From Nilaparvata lugens (taxonomy: Eukaryota > Arthropoda > Insecta > Hemiptera > Delphacidae): 64,000 nucleotides of DNA. Position 1 is the first letter of the stretch; each line of letters begins with the position of its first letter. Shown piece after piece: positions 43,678-56,777 of this stretch. The stretch covers positions 28,440,854 to 28,504,853 of the forward strand of contig NC_052516.1 of the NCBI RefSeq assembly GCF_014356525.2, given 5' to 3'. Under the pieces are notes generated by a model. It made no database searches and was not told the DNA's origin. It saw only the letters and a list, made by a program, of their open reading frames with translations. Position numbers and translations under genes: made by a program.

Positions 43678-46500
43678 TATTATACCTAATGACGTTTACT
43701 ACTCTCTCCTACCAGATGTACTTATAGAATTCCAGTAAGTATAGACCAGTAGAAAGTCAACAAAATTAATAGTCCAACAACATACATTATAGCTCCTATT
43801 TATGAAATCAAAACTTAGACTGAGACTTAATAGAACTCTCTTTATAAGCTCTCTCGCTCAAGAATATTCTTTGATGAGAATTAATTCTCCATTAATGACA
43901 CTTCAAAAACTATAACTTACATTGCGAATGACTAAAATAGTACTACAACACAATTATTCTTTTGTTATAACTATTATTACTTGAATTGGAGAGTAAAAGC
44001 ATTATTACTATACTAGTCACTGGAGTTTCTATTTCTAGCTGATGAAGTTTTATGATATGTTGTAAATTTAAACCGGAGCCCAATGTACTACCAATTTAAA
44101 TAAATTATTATGACCAAATAAATTCACCAATTGGATAAATGGTTACTATTGTGACTAGAGCATTTAACATAATCTCACTCCACTGAAAATGGAGATCGAA
44201 ATGACAAAATTTATAGAATTTTCAATTTTTATGTTTCTGCCTACTTCCTATATGTAATAAACCTATGAATAGGTTTTTCTTACTGTTTATCCTAGCTCTA
44301 GATGGAAATCTTGAAAAGGAAAATGATGATTACACAACTAGGAACAGACAATAACCATATCGAGAGATCTCTACCTATGTTCCTCTATTATCTGACCTTC
44401 CTCATTCCATTCTTCTTACTTTTTGCTCAAGCACCGTAATTGCGATTTTCCTTTCTACATCTCCAATTGCAATTTAATTGCGCACTGAGTCACTTGAAGT
44501 GATTAGATAAGAATGAAGAATATCAAATGAAGTACATCATATTATCAAGGTTAGATTATTGGAAGATTGATGCTGATTTGTTCAAGTATGATAACCTTTT
44601 TTCTTGTCGATTTCACTTGGAACTTTCTAGCCTCTCTTCGATTATTCTTTCCAAATTTAAAATTCCCTTTCCGATGTGAATTTACCTACTTTTTCATATC
44701 ATAGTTTGGTATTTGTTGATAGCTTTATGCATTGTAGGAAGACTTCGAGCTATAATCTGTTCATCTAGAGGAGAGACAAACATAATGTTTGGGCTTGTGT
44801 AAGTATGTAGTTACTCATGAAAGCTATACATAACTGAAATAAGTATAGCCTATAAAATAGCACATATTCAAGATTCTAGCACGGATTAGAAGATGTTTTC
44901 ACAGTGAACGCTCGTGAAACGGTTAAACAGTTGAACGAGAACTTGGATAAGATTTTAATGCTGCTCTTTTGGTCTATGATGATAAAATATGCATAAAAGT
45001 ATCTGATATGAGTTATTACTTTTATAATTACACAAAAGCAAACTTTATGTTTTGTTTCTCCTTTCGATGAAGAGACCATATTCCAAATGTCTCAAATATC
45101 TGCAGAATTCATTCTATCAGACTATTTCTGTGTCTCGTTCTTTCATCTTTTTCGAGAGTGAGAACGATTAATCAACTCTTTATCCTTTCCAAGAATGGAT
45201 GGTCTTGGAAGGAATTTCAAATTCTGCAAATTTTGCAACTGTACAACACAATATTACAGTTTATTTTCGCAGTTGAAATAGAATTTAATCCTAATTTCCA
45301 TCAATCCTCGTCCATCTTCAGCTTATACTTGGTGGTAGAATTCCCTTTGTCATAAGTTCTGAATATTCAAGTCAGCATATATTTTGATCTACTCATATAA
45401 TCTTTTTATCTGATATCTTTCTCTCAGTCACTCCCTATCTGTGAAGAAGAGTCTCTCCTTTCTCCACAGACCTTGATTATAGCAGAGACAACGAATATCC
45501 TTCTAAATGAGTATTCTTTTCTCTATGATTGTAGTCAATGTTAGTCATCTGCAATTAATTGGAATTCTCCAAAGCGACCAAACAGCCTAGCTCCTGGCTA
45601 GATTTTCCGTCGATCCACCTCTGTTTCTTCTTTTCTCATTCTCACTCCGCAATGTTCTCTTCTCTTTCTTCTTCTTTTTTGAGTCATCGGTTTATTGACT
45701 CCTGGGGCCGCCACGGAAGAATGATCATCAAGACATCCGCTCGCTCCCTCACATGGTTCCGCCATATTGGAAATCCCATTTGTCAAAGGAAACTTCAGTC
45801 TCGGAAAAAAAATCTATAGAAGTTTTATTTTCTCCAGTATAGTGTTTTGAAAAGGATACTCTACAAGAAAAATAGAATAAGCAATCTTTAGAAGAATAGA
45901 AGTTTTTTTTGCTTCAGTGTAGTATATGGCACTAGATATTCGTATGACATTTTGGAGGTGAGAAGTCTAATGATTTATTCCCTAGCTGTTTTAGTTTCTG
46001 AGATCGGAGATTTTTACTCCAGGTTTTATAGTACTGTTCTGATATTTTATAATACTGTATCTGATATCATGAAGTTTTTTATTCTCTCATCGCCCTCGTT
46101 GAATTTGAATGATGAATTCACTATAGGTTTGCTCATGCTGAATGGAACCTAGTGATTTAAACGTGAATTTAGACATAAAGATTCCAAATCTTATAGTCCA
46201 TTATTCATAGTACTAGTAATAAAATATACCTACTTTATTAATAATAGGAGTATTGAGCATCTGAAATGTTTTCATCTCCCTTTAAATCGCATGTTTTACC
46301 TACCAATCGTATGTTTTATGTATGACCAGGAAATAATAACAGTTTGTACAATATTATAGTACAATACAGCTTCATTTTATAGAACTATTGTGGATTCTAA
46401 AAGTCACACGATTTAGTCTACGATAATATTGTCGTATATGCTGCTTGGGAAATGTGGTTATGTTGAAATTATGATCTACAGGTGTTCATAAATAATTTAC
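43678..46500. other. upstream DNA, copy B; no gene seen
   Basis: Matches 9804-12755. No splice-flanked or domain-bearing frame. A 5' UTR exon of the transporter may lie here but cannot be recognised. Confidence 0.5.
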
Positions 46501-47032
46501 TTTTCCTACAGTTACGTTGAAAAGTGGCCATTGCTGCACTGATTACAGAACGTAAAGAATCACTTTTCCGCTCTAGTGCGGGAAAAATTTTTCTTCACTC
46601 CAGATTTGCAACATGGCAACGCAAAATACTTAGTAGGTTATATGGAGCAACAGTGCAGCAAAATCAAAATGAAGTTGGTAACAGTGACTGGGCTGCTATA
46701 GTGAGCAGAAGTGCAACGAAGCACAACGAGCTAATTATTAATTATATATTATAATGGAGGACAACGAGGACTTTAGGATTTTAGGATTAAGGTTTTTATC
46801 AATAATAAAATTACACAGAAAAACATTTGATGGATTTCAGGTAATTTTACCCATAATTACCCACTTTTCATATTCAATGGTAACTGTAGGAAAAACTTCA
46901 TGTGAAATACGTGCGCAAAGTTCCTCTGCTGCACTCAACAAACCATTTCGCCCTCGCCTACGGCTCGGGCGTAAACGTTTCTTTCGGTGCAGCAAACTGT
47001 CACTTTGCGCACTAGTTGCACAAATAACTATT
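46501..47032 (+). mobile_element. ~530-bp nested inverted-repeat element, copy B only
   Basis: Absent from copy A at 12755. TTTTCCTACAGTTACG at the left is inverted at about 46865-46897 (GGTAACTGTAGGAAAA). The remaining 135 bp form a second hairpin (GTGCGCAAAG...CTGCTGCAC / GTGCAGCAAA...CTTTGCGCAC) around a GC-rich CGCCCTCGCC/GGCTCGGGCG centre. A second copy in reverse orientation is at 49584-50121. No protein is encoded. Confidence 0.8.
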
Positions 47033-48058
47033 GCAATTCTGAAACTGAGTGCGGAAATGATGAAGATTAGGCTTACTTCTGTTTGATAGGAACATTTTTT
47101 TTAATATGAAATTTTAAGATTGTCGAGGATTCGAGGAATAAAAGATATGATAGTATAGAATAGTGAGAAGAGTGGGGCTTTTCAAGAAGAAGATATTCTT
47201 AAAAAAGAGTAAAATTGATAGGTCATCAATGAGAGATTGAGGGGAAAGATAAAACCTGAAAATAGGAAGAAAGCAAGAAAGATAGAAAATCGAAACAGAG
47301 AAAACTTAGGCACGAGAGGAAAGCAAATCTTACAAAACCAGATTTGTGATTTGACTGACGTTCAACAGAGCTTATAAGCTGGCTGCCGAAGGTCATTCCA
47401 ATTGAAAGGAAGCCTCCGGATCATTCTTCTACTTCCACGTCAAGAAAAAACACAAAAAAATGAATCTACTGAAGAATGCAAGGTCACGAGTGTGTAGTTT
47501 GTGAGGCTCTAGCCGTGTGTGGATGAATCATCCAGAATCTATTAAGCTGTTGAATACGAGAACAATAGGCAACTTGACAAAAAAACTGTAAAAATCACCT
47601 CGGGGGCTCCACAACTCCACAAGCTCTAACTACGCATTGTCTGCGGAATCTTTGTGGTGAAGTCAATTTCAAGCTTCAAGCAGAGAAAGCTTATTCGATA
47701 AGATTGTTTTATTCTATGCTTCAAGCAAAGATACAGACTCACAAATTCAATTACTTTACATACTGGTTTTATTGTGACTCTATTGAGATTTAGTTTTAAT
47801 TGAGTTTTTGAATGAAAATCACTGATATTATTCATATGGAATGCCAGCTGTAGTGATTACAACTGTCAGCATTGACTGAATGGGAAGTACTGATGTTTTA
47901 TAAGGGGAATTCTGTCAGTTTGTAGTGAATCTCACTGTAGGAGGATGTAGGTTGTCCTTCTGTTGGAATCTGCTGAAAGGTTAACTAATCCATGAAGAAA
48001 ACACAAAATTAAAATGTCAACCACTTTTTATTATTATAAAATAGTATAATATATACAG

Positions 48059-48094
48059 AACCTGGTTTCGTGGCTATACCAGCCACATCTTCAG
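48059..48094 (-). ncRNA. hammerhead-like ribozyme motif, copy B
   Basis: Same motif as 13797-13832. One loop base differs (stem-II loop GGTAT instead of GGTAG), leaving all stem and core bases unchanged. Confidence 0.4.
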
Positions 48095-48544
48095 CTTGAA
48101 TTTGTGTTTTCATTATGGAAAAGTACCTTAACATCACTCACAACACAACTGTAAGATTAATTTATGGAGCCCTAGTCTCCGATCAATTTTACTCTGTTGA
48201 ACAGTAAAATAATACACCATTGGTTCTTATGAGAGTGCTTACACATAATAATGTTGCCAATGTTTGAACACCTCCATGAGAACAAACAGTATTGGTTTTC
48301 AGCAGAAATTATTGGAAAGCAGGTCTTCAGTGAATCAAACAACATTTTTTCTGAGAATAAAAATATTCTCGAGTCTGGAGTTGGGACTTTCAGATCCACT
48401 CCTTTGTATTCTTCCTTGGAGTCGAATGGAGTTTAAGGCTCTTAGCCGCCACTGCTTATTAACCTGTCAAAAATTATTTTTCAAATTCTTCTGATGAATG
48501 TTAATTATGACATCTTAAGAGAGCCTACAAAGAATGGCTCTTCA

Positions 48545-49583
48545 ATTACTTATAACTCTTCTGCATGACTCTATAGTTTTGACATTGATTTGACTGCTTG
48601 AAATGCCTTAAACCAGATTATCTATTAATTACCTAGCACTCCAAGTAAATTTGACAACTCACGAACTCAATAATCTCATTTCATGTAATTTTGACAACTT
48701 AGTAATTCACGTTTAGTAATTTTAACAACTTAATGAATCAATTTTCAGTCAGCTCAAGGCTATGAATACACATAACTAACACTAGACTGTCCAAAGTAAT
48801 GTTAAGCAGTCAAACTCAACGTTGATAAGTTAATTATTCAGATTTTTCTGCTGTGGATGGAGCCTACATAATTTCAAGATTTGTGCGTAGGGAGTGGGAG
48901 AAGTTTTGAATGAAATTTCGTGAAGTGTAATAGAGTAATGAAGATAATGATGATGAAGTCAGAGAGAATATACAGTACCTGTAGATTCAGATGGGCAACA
49001 AACAAGCAAGGAATGATACCATACAACATGATGATTGAAAAAAAATAGGAGTTTAGTGATTTTATTTGATTTTTTTCTTATTCTGTTACAATTAACAACA
49101 TATCCAAAAATGATATATTTTATCACATATTGTATTGATTATTTCCTGTTAATATATTAGTTTTTGCTCATAATGTCTTATACTTTCTAGTTATAATTGA
49201 AGTAAAATAATAATGTCAGTTACTTGCATTTCACATGAAATATATTAATTCAGGCCTCAATCTGTAACAACTATTGCATTCATATGCATAATGCTACATA
49301 CTTCAGCCCATAATTGTGCTCTAATATATGAGGCATGTTTAATGTATGTAATGCCACTAATGATCACCTGTGTAGGCTTTTACCTACCGCAAAGCCAGAG
49401 GTGTAGTAATACGGAGTTTTCCCATGACAAAAAGTAGGTCACGCGGTTATAATAAACTGTCTTATTGTTATCATTTCATAATCCTTTACGGAGTAGACCT
49501 AGATTTCAGGACGCTGGTCACATAAACTCTGCTTTACTTTACCGAAACTGAATGAAGATCGTATGAGGAAAGGGACAAACTGA
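48545..49583. other. single-copy AT-rich DNA; nothing recognised
   Basis: Upstream side of copy B. No gene or defined repeat is visible. Confidence 0.5.
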
Positions 49584-50121
49584 AATAGTTATTTGTGCAA
49601 CTAGTGCGCAAAGTGTCAGTTTGCTGCACCGAAAGAAACGTTTACGCCCGAGCCGTAGGCGAGGGCGGAATGGTTTCTTGAGTGCAGCAGAGGAACTTTG
49701 CGCACGTATTTCACATTTAGTTTTTCCTACAGTTACCATTGAATATGAAAAGTGGGTAATTATGGGTAAAATTGCCTGACATCCATCAAATGTTTTTCTG
49801 TGTAATTTTATTATTGATAAAAACCTTAATCCTAAAATCCTAAGTCCTCGTTGTCCTTGGTTATAATATATAATGAATAATAATTAGCGCGTTGTGCTTG
49901 GTTGCACCTCTGCTCACTATAGCAGCCACAGCAGTCACTGTTACCAACTTCATTTTGATTTTGCTGCACTGTTGCTCCATATAACCTACTAAGTATTTTG
50001 CGTTGCCATGTTGCAAATCTGGAGTGCAGAAAAATTTTTCCCGCACTAGAGCTGAAAAGTGATTCTTTGCGTTCTGTAATCAGTGCAGCAATGGCCACTT
50101 TTCAACGTAACTGTAGGAAAA
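49584..50121 (-). mobile_element. ~535-bp nested inverted-repeat element, second copy
   Basis: Near-identical reverse complement of 46501-47032 over its whole length, including the GC-rich hairpin (GCCCGAGCCGTAGGCGAGGGC). High identity between two copies 2.5 kb apart points to recent mobility. Confidence 0.85.
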
Positions 50122-50269
50122 CTAACTTACAGGACTACTGTACTAGAGTATAGAGTGGCCCATGAGTCAGATGACACGTTGTTACACGCAGTTCTGTTGT
50201 TAACTTCGTATTCATTGATTATCGAATAACAATGAACACACTATCACGAGCAACCATCAAACTAAACTG

Positions 50270-50345
50270 TAGTAAACAAATCTAAACAAATTTGGTTTGG
50301 TTTGTATATCAAACCAAACCAAACAAAAACCAAACCAAACCAAAC
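50270..50345. repeat. AAACC palindromic simple repeat
   Basis: TTTGGTTTGGTTTG followed by repeated CAAACCAAAC units, able to form a hairpin. Confidence 0.7.
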
Positions 50346-51220
50346 AAAAATGACTTAATGACAGTCTTAATAATTTAAATTTAAATTGCAATTAAAAGGT
50401 ACAAATTTGTTTCTCTTAAAATAGTAAAGGAGTGAAACTACAATTAATTTCGACTTAATTTAAGAGATAAATCTCCATACTTTAACTAAAGCTAAAAAGA
50501 AGCATTTTACTGTTAATAAAAAAAATGATTAAAAATCTAGTTAAAAGGATTGACATAATGGCTTAAGACATTAAGACCTAATGACATAATGGCCCATAAT
50601 GTCATAAGTCTATGATAATACTGACTTATGGTCATTCTGTAGAGATAAAACTTCTATCCAAGTAGTTGCCAAAATATGATATACAGAAATCCTACCTACA
50701 TACCTTTATTGATTGACACTAATACTAAGCTATTTTACACTTAATTTTTTTATTTCAAAAATTATATTTTCTGAAATGACTTCCTTCATTATTCGCTGAC
50801 GTAGTCTTTCCTGTGAATTCTCTCAATTTTTTTGTGCTCCTTTCTCTTGGAGATCCTCACGACACCAAATTTATCATCCTTTTTTGTTTTTTCTCGAAAC
50901 TTTCAATTTTTTCTAAGGGGATATCTATTTGAGTCTGCACAAACATTGTCCTACAAATCTGCAGAAACTTGAGGAATCCCCTCGACCCAGAAATAGACAG
51001 CTATTCCAAGAAATATGACACATAAACCATTTACTAGATAGTTTTATTGTATAACTTGTCAAGTCAGACGTCATTAGCTGTTTATTCAATCATTCACGTT
51101 ATGATATGGTACAAGCTTGTAGCTCCACATATTCAATTAAGACCCTGACGTTTGTGAGGTTGGAATTGCAGTGTTGTAAAGGCAGTTAGTCTCGTGACTA
51201 AACCATCAATAACAAAAACC
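50346..51220. other. non-coding; nothing recognised
   Basis: AT-rich, no defined repeat ends or coding frame. Confidence 0.5.
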
Positions 51221-51454
51221 TATACTATAATAAAGGAAAGAACTGGCTTATACACGTACGAGGTAGCAGAATTATTATGTTTGACGCATCATTATGTCTG
51301 AATTACTGGACTGATTAACCTTAAATTTTGCATGTAGATTCTTAATCAACCGATGATGATTAAAGGCCTATTATCAATTCTCCAATATTTCATTACGTCA
51401 AGTTCTCAGTTTGTCGAGATCTTAGATCCTTGCGGAGCACGGGTTACCTGCTAG
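51221..51454 (+). mobile_element. Helitron-like non-autonomous fragment
   Basis: Starts near CTATAATAAAGGAAAGAACTGG and ends CTTGCGGAGCACGGGTTACCTGCTAG|T, with a CTAG 3' end as in Helitrons. Two relatives are at 56550-56763 and 56778-57440. Confidence 0.5.
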
Positions 51455-51479
51455 TCAATCATAAAGCAATGAATGAATA

Positions 51480-52195
51480 AAATAGATACAAATTATAGTA
51501 CGTTATAGCCATTCAATACACATTCATTCAATTGATAACGGTTCTTTACAAATTGCTACCATCTAATTCACAATCAATGGATGCAATCAAATTGAATAGA
51601 ATATGTTTTTTATTTCACAGAAAATGAAATATACATAAGTAGATAATACTCATCTGATACACACAGGATTCGGATACATGTGTGTACACAACATAAACAC
51701 TTGGACTATCCTATAATTTATTATCCTTCAACAAATGTTGATAATTTATTATCGTTTGTTACAGCCATTCTTTACTCATTCATACCATTAATAAATTGTT
51801 CATTACAATTATCCAATGCTCATTATTTTATCAAAAAATGCAACCGATAACTCACTATTCATTACAGCATTTATTAATACTCATTTGCTACTATTAAATA
51901 CATTCCGGATTCATGTATGTACAGGATACAAGAACAAACTATTCTATAATTATCTTTGAACAGATGTTAGGAGGCTAAACAGTATTGTCATCAATGGTAA
52001 CCAAAGTATACACAAATAACACACGCCCAATTGTTCCAACAAACTATTATTATTTCATGCAGAGGCTTGGCTCTCACACCCATCAACAATTGTTTGAAAA
52101 AATAGCGTAGGAGTGATCCGTACACAGTTCTGCGTGATGATTGAAGTCATTGGTGCATGACTGTGAACCGGCATTCAATACTAATTGCTACGACT
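51480..52195. other. AT-rich DNA; nothing recognised
   Basis: Repeated short motifs (ATTCAT, TTTATTA) but no defined unit, gene or element. Confidence 0.45.
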
Positions 52196-52200
52196 GGGAA

Positions 52201-52595
52201 AATCATTTGTGAATGGACCTTCACATGCTATGATGTGATATGGCATCACTGGATTAGAGGAATAACATATAATGAATTTGGTTCTCTTTTGATGATAAAG
52301 GGATCATAATATTATTTAATACTAATATTAAGAATATTTATTATTCAGAATATTGTAATCATTTGTGAATGAACCTTCACATGCTATGATGTGATATGAC
52401 ATTACTGGATTGGAGGAGTAACAAATGAATTTGGTTCTCTTTTGATGATAAAGGGATCATAATATTTTTAATACTATATCGATATTAAGAATATTTATTA
52501 TTCAGAATATTAAAATCATTTGTGAATGGACCTTCACTTGCTATGATGTGATATGGCATCACTAGATTAGAGGAGTAACATTTATGAATGTTGAT
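52201..52595. repeat. ~157-bp tandem repeat, 2.5 copies
   Basis: Units start with AATCATTTGTGAATGGACCT-type sequence at 52201, 52357 and 52514. The third is truncated after about 75 bp. GTTGATTCACTACTGATGAT just after it (about 52594) recurs at about 54107. Confidence 0.85.
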
Positions 52596-52659
52596 TCACT
52601 ACTGATGATAGTATGAGCAAAATGAACATAATATTCAGGATAAAAAAAGAGAATATGTC

Positions 52660-53480
52660 CAGACTAGCCGTCAGGCTCGCTTCGCTCGCCATATCCGTCT
52701 AGCCAGGGGGCTCTGCCTCCTGGACCGCCGACTGGATCGTCCGAAAATGAGATCAGCAGGCTGCATTTTTCATTTGAGCATGCTTCATTCCAAGAAAGTC
52801 AAAGTACTGAGAAAACGCAGAAAAGCTGAGAGAAACGTTGAAAAAACGCTGATTTTGGGCGTATCTTTGATGAAATATTAAAGTCACCGCATCACAAAGT
52901 TTTTAGACCCTAGCTAAACCTCTGTACCAAATTTGAAAATTTTCTGTCTATTAGACCTACTTGAAATAACTGAGAAAACGCAAAAGACCGCTAATTTTAG
53001 GTGTATCTTTGGCGTTATTTCAAATTCCTCCCAACACAACGTTATTACACCCCAGCTGAGCTTCTGTAGTAAATTTGAACATTTTCTGTTCATTTGTTCT
53101 CGATAAAGCTGAGAAAACGCAAAAAAACGCTGGAAAAACGCAGATTTTGGGCGTATCTTTGGCGTTATTTCAAATTCCTTTTAACACAACATTATTACAC
53201 GCTAGCTTAGCTCCTGTACTAAATTTGAACAATTTTCTGTTCATTTGTTCTCAATAAAGCCACAGAGAAAGCCATTTATTCCTTCTACTTTGTGATAAAG
53301 CTGAGGAAACGCTGGAAAAACGCAGATTTAGGGCGTATCTTTGGATTTTTTCCAAATCCGTTCTAAGTGCGCCTCTAAAGGGCCAACTGAACATACCTAT
53401 ACCAAATTTGAACGTTTTTGGTCTGGTAGATTTTTAGTTCTGCGAGTGAGTGAGTGAGTGAGTCAGTCAGTCAGTCAGTG
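52660..53480 (+). mobile_element. dispersed repeat with internal GGGCGTATCTTTGG motif
   Basis: Three to four diverged internal repeats with AACGCTGATTTTGGGCGTAT, CAAATTTGAAC and TTTTCTGTTCATTTG, preceded by a G/C-rich block (TCGCTTCGCTCGCC). It ends in a (GTGA)(GTCA)n run and an AT array. Resembles flanks of large insect DNA transposons, but the class is not clear. Confidence 0.5.
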
Positions 53481-53512
53481 AGTGGGTGCCATTTCCCTTT
53501 TATATATATATA

Positions 53513-53545
<33 letters not shown>
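53449..53545. repeat. tetranucleotide and (AT)n microsatellites
   Basis: GAGT/CAGT repeats at 53444-53486, then a TA array at 53501-53543 with one phase break. Confidence 0.9.
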
Positions 53546-55130
53546 ATAATAATTCTAATAATTCGTTTTACAATTGGTTATACAAATACATACATTAAGC
53601 ATAATGATTGAACATTACAATTGGTAACACAAATACATACCTTAAGCATAATGATTGAACATAGATAATAATATTAAACATGTAACAGAAAAAACCACAG
53701 TGCATCCCTCTTTAGGCTAAACCTGTGTTGAGGGATGTCTCGCTCTCTAGTTGAGTCAACTTAATTATAATACAATAACAATTTTGAGGTATCATAAACA
53801 ATAAAGTAAATTTTATACAATAATCAGTGTGCTTTTCACAAGATGGGATTATGATCTTTAACAATAAATTACCCAGAAAAAAATAAGTAAAAAAACAAGC
53901 CTGGATTTGAATAAAGACAGCAGAAAAAATTGTAAATAATATCAGATTAGGAGTTGAACATAAGATGAATTGAACATTATCAAACATTAGAGAAATTGAA
54001 CAATAGAAGAGTTTGGATGAGAAGATAGACGAACTCCAGTTTTATGTTTATTGGTTACTAGTAGGAAGCCTGTGCTCCCCGATGGTCTAATTGGAAACTT
54101 GACAAATGTTGATTCACTACTGATGATCAAAATAACAATAGAAATCAAAATAGGCATATAACCATCTTCGGTAAATTGAGAATAAATAATCGAAATTTCA
54201 AGTTGATCAGCTTATTAGTTCAGACGTGATGATGTGTCATTCGAGAATTTCCTATCCTGTACGTGTTTAAGCCAATTATTTCCTTCATTATAACTATTAT
54301 AGATAATGAAAGATATAAGAATAGTATGTTCTACTTCACTAACCAACCTGTAGTCTACTGTACGCAGAGAATACAATCAATAATTTTACTCTTCGTTTGT
54401 AATATGAATGTATGTATTGTGTGAAGTGAGTTATACATAAATAGCACAAATAGGATAATATCAAATCGTGATCTGCAATTATTGTACCCTAATGGTTTAA
54501 CTATGAGTTGTATAAAAATATTATAACTTGTAAGACTTTCGAAATAAAAGCTTGCACAACTTTACTCAGATTTTCCATAGGATTTCTAGACTTTCCTCGT
54601 TATTATATTGTCTGATGAAATTATTTCCCCAGAGATTTGTGATAAAAGAAATCCACCCATATAATTAAATCGAATGTGATTTCGAATTTCGAAACACATT
54701 GCATGTATTGCATGTATTTCATTGGCTTCTAACATTCCAAGTTTCCGTGTTTTCAAGATAGCATCCGATTTCCCAGATCTCTAAAGCATCAGCCAGAAGT
54801 TCAGAGTCCCGGTTAATATTATGCAAATTTGCATTTATTATGTGAATCATCCAAAAAGCCGAATGAATAATCCTATTACTAAAAAAAATCTGGACCCAAA
54901 AAACTTGAGGTCAACATTTTACAGTTGCTCACGAGTGGTAGAAATTAGTAAATCCAGTTCCTCTTTCGGTCATTGGTTTTTTAGTGTTCCTTATTGAGTG
55001 TGTGAGAGATAAGGAGAGAGGTTGATGGAAAAGGAAGAGTGAGTGAGAGAAAGAGTGAGGACAAGGAGAGAAGAGACAATCCAATGAACCTGTTCAAATT
55101 CAATTTACATCTCTAGTCCTCAGCAAAACG
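53546..55130. other. non-coding; nothing recognised
   Basis: A short duplication near 53570-53655 (ACAATTGGTTA...ATACATAC...AAGCATAATGATTGAACAT twice). 54010-54035 is an inverted match to 63608-63632. No gene. Confidence 0.5.
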
Positions 55131-55139
55131 GTGTCTCCA

Positions 55140-56170
55140 AAAAACCGTTGGCTCTGTTATCAGCATATTCTTATTCTCCTTCTTCTTCTTCTTCTTCTTC
55201 TTCTTCTTCTTCTTCATCATCTACTATTTCTTTTTCCTCCTAATCTTTGTCTCTTCTCTTCCTACCTCACTTCTTTTCTTTTACCTCTCCAGCTTTATAT
55301 TTTGAATGTGCAACTTGTTGAAACTACACGAGATATTTTCCTTCTTTCAAAACGTTTCTTGTTTACTTTCCAAACTTTATCTTCATTTTCAGCTTCCAAG
55401 TATCCATCCAGTCAGGTCTCATTTTTTTCTTTATCCCTCTACCTTTCATCAGCATACTGCTTTAATTCTTCAACCAATTTCTAGCTCTCTCAAACCATCC
55501 AAATTATCTCCAACCTCTCTCTGATCTATTTCTCCTCTTGTCTCCTCTCTATACCATTGTTTTACTTCCGTCTATTGAGAAAACCTTTCAGTTTGTTTTG
55601 AATTCCATTCTCATTCTCCTTTCCCTACTCACCTCATCTTTCCTCCTCGTTCATACTTCTCTCTCCTCATCAAATTCCACTTTTCTTTGCTCTTCATTCT
55701 TCCTCACTCAACCTTCATGGTCTCTCTCATCATTCTCTTATTCCCCTATCCTCTTTCTTCATCAATCCCAATTTAGTTTTTGAAATATTCTATTCTTTTC
55801 ACACTCTTCTTCTCCTTCACACTTCTTCTTCTCATCAACTCTCTACTCTTTTCGAACTTTCCTACCGAATTCCCACTCTGGTTAAGGGACTCTTTTTGGT
55901 TTTCCTCAACTTCGCCCACAATACTTAATTTATAATAACGTGTAAAATGAAGATATTTTATCCATCTATCTATTTTCTCTATTCCACTTCCATGAAGTTC
56001 TCTTCGGCTTTTTTTCCTTTCCAAATCCCTGATCTATAATCTCTTCCCCCTTTCTTCTTTCCTTTTTCTTCTTATCTTACACCTCCTCCTCTTCCACCTC
56101 CTCCTCATCCACCTCCTCTTTGCTCCAAATCACTTTTCCTCGTCTAACCCTCACTCTCCTTCTCCATCTT
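55140..56170 (+). repeat. 1-kb pyrimidine-rich tract
   Basis: Strong T+C bias with a (TTC)n core at about 55171-55213. All frames here are low-complexity Ser/Leu/Phe translations. Similar in character to 2760-3290 but not the same sequence. Confidence 0.7.
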
Positions 56171-56549
56171 CTCCATCATCACTACCATTGAATCACGTGG
56201 GATTTTTTCTGAGTGAATGGGCGTACGATATTAAAGTTTAGTATTACGAAATACTTTTGCAATGATTCATTTCCTAACCTTTCCAGGTGACCTTTCTAAA
56301 AGCATATTGTGTTCCACAGTAAGATCCGCTTCAAACTGTCAGCATTGATTGCATGAGAAGCATTCATGATTTTCATTAGGAATTCTGACAGTATTAAGTG
56401 AAAAGTGAATTTTACTATTACTTGCATGTCTAGTACCAAGGTTATAGCGGATTGAGAGTGCTCTATTATATTTCATTGATAATTGAAGATACCGTTACTA
56501 GATATCAACTTTACTATTTCACTTCAAAAAGTTGGATATAATCTTTATT
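56171..56549. other. non-coding; nothing recognised
   Basis: Mixed sequence; no feature supported. Confidence 0.45.
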
Positions 56550-56763
56550 TCTATAATATAATGAAGGAAATAACTGGCTAATATACTTACGGGATAGGAA
56601 ATTCACGAATGACGCATCATCACTACTGAACTACTGGACTAGTTATAGCTTGAAATTTCGCAGATTCTCAATTTACCAAGGATGGTTATCGGCCTATTTC
56701 AAATTCTTCATGATTACGTCAAGTTCTCAATCGAACCCTTGCGGAGCACGGGTTACATGCTAG
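56550..56763 (+). mobile_element. Helitron-like non-autonomous element
   Basis: Starts TCTATAATATAATGAAGGAA and ends CCTTGCGGAGCACGGGTTACATGCTAG. Both termini match 51221-51454. TC start, CTAG end, no terminal inverted repeats, about 214 bp. Confidence 0.55.
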
Positions 56764-56777
56764 AGACTAGCAGTTAG

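Larger units (their letters stand above)
34703..48544. other. copy B of the large duplication
   Basis: Collinear with 1668-14279. It carries ABCG8 coding exons 1-4 in the correct position upstream of exons 5-11, and continues beyond 48544 into single-copy DNA. Relative to copy A it has insertions at 42871-43677 and 46501-47032 and a much longer TG array. Confidence 0.9.
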
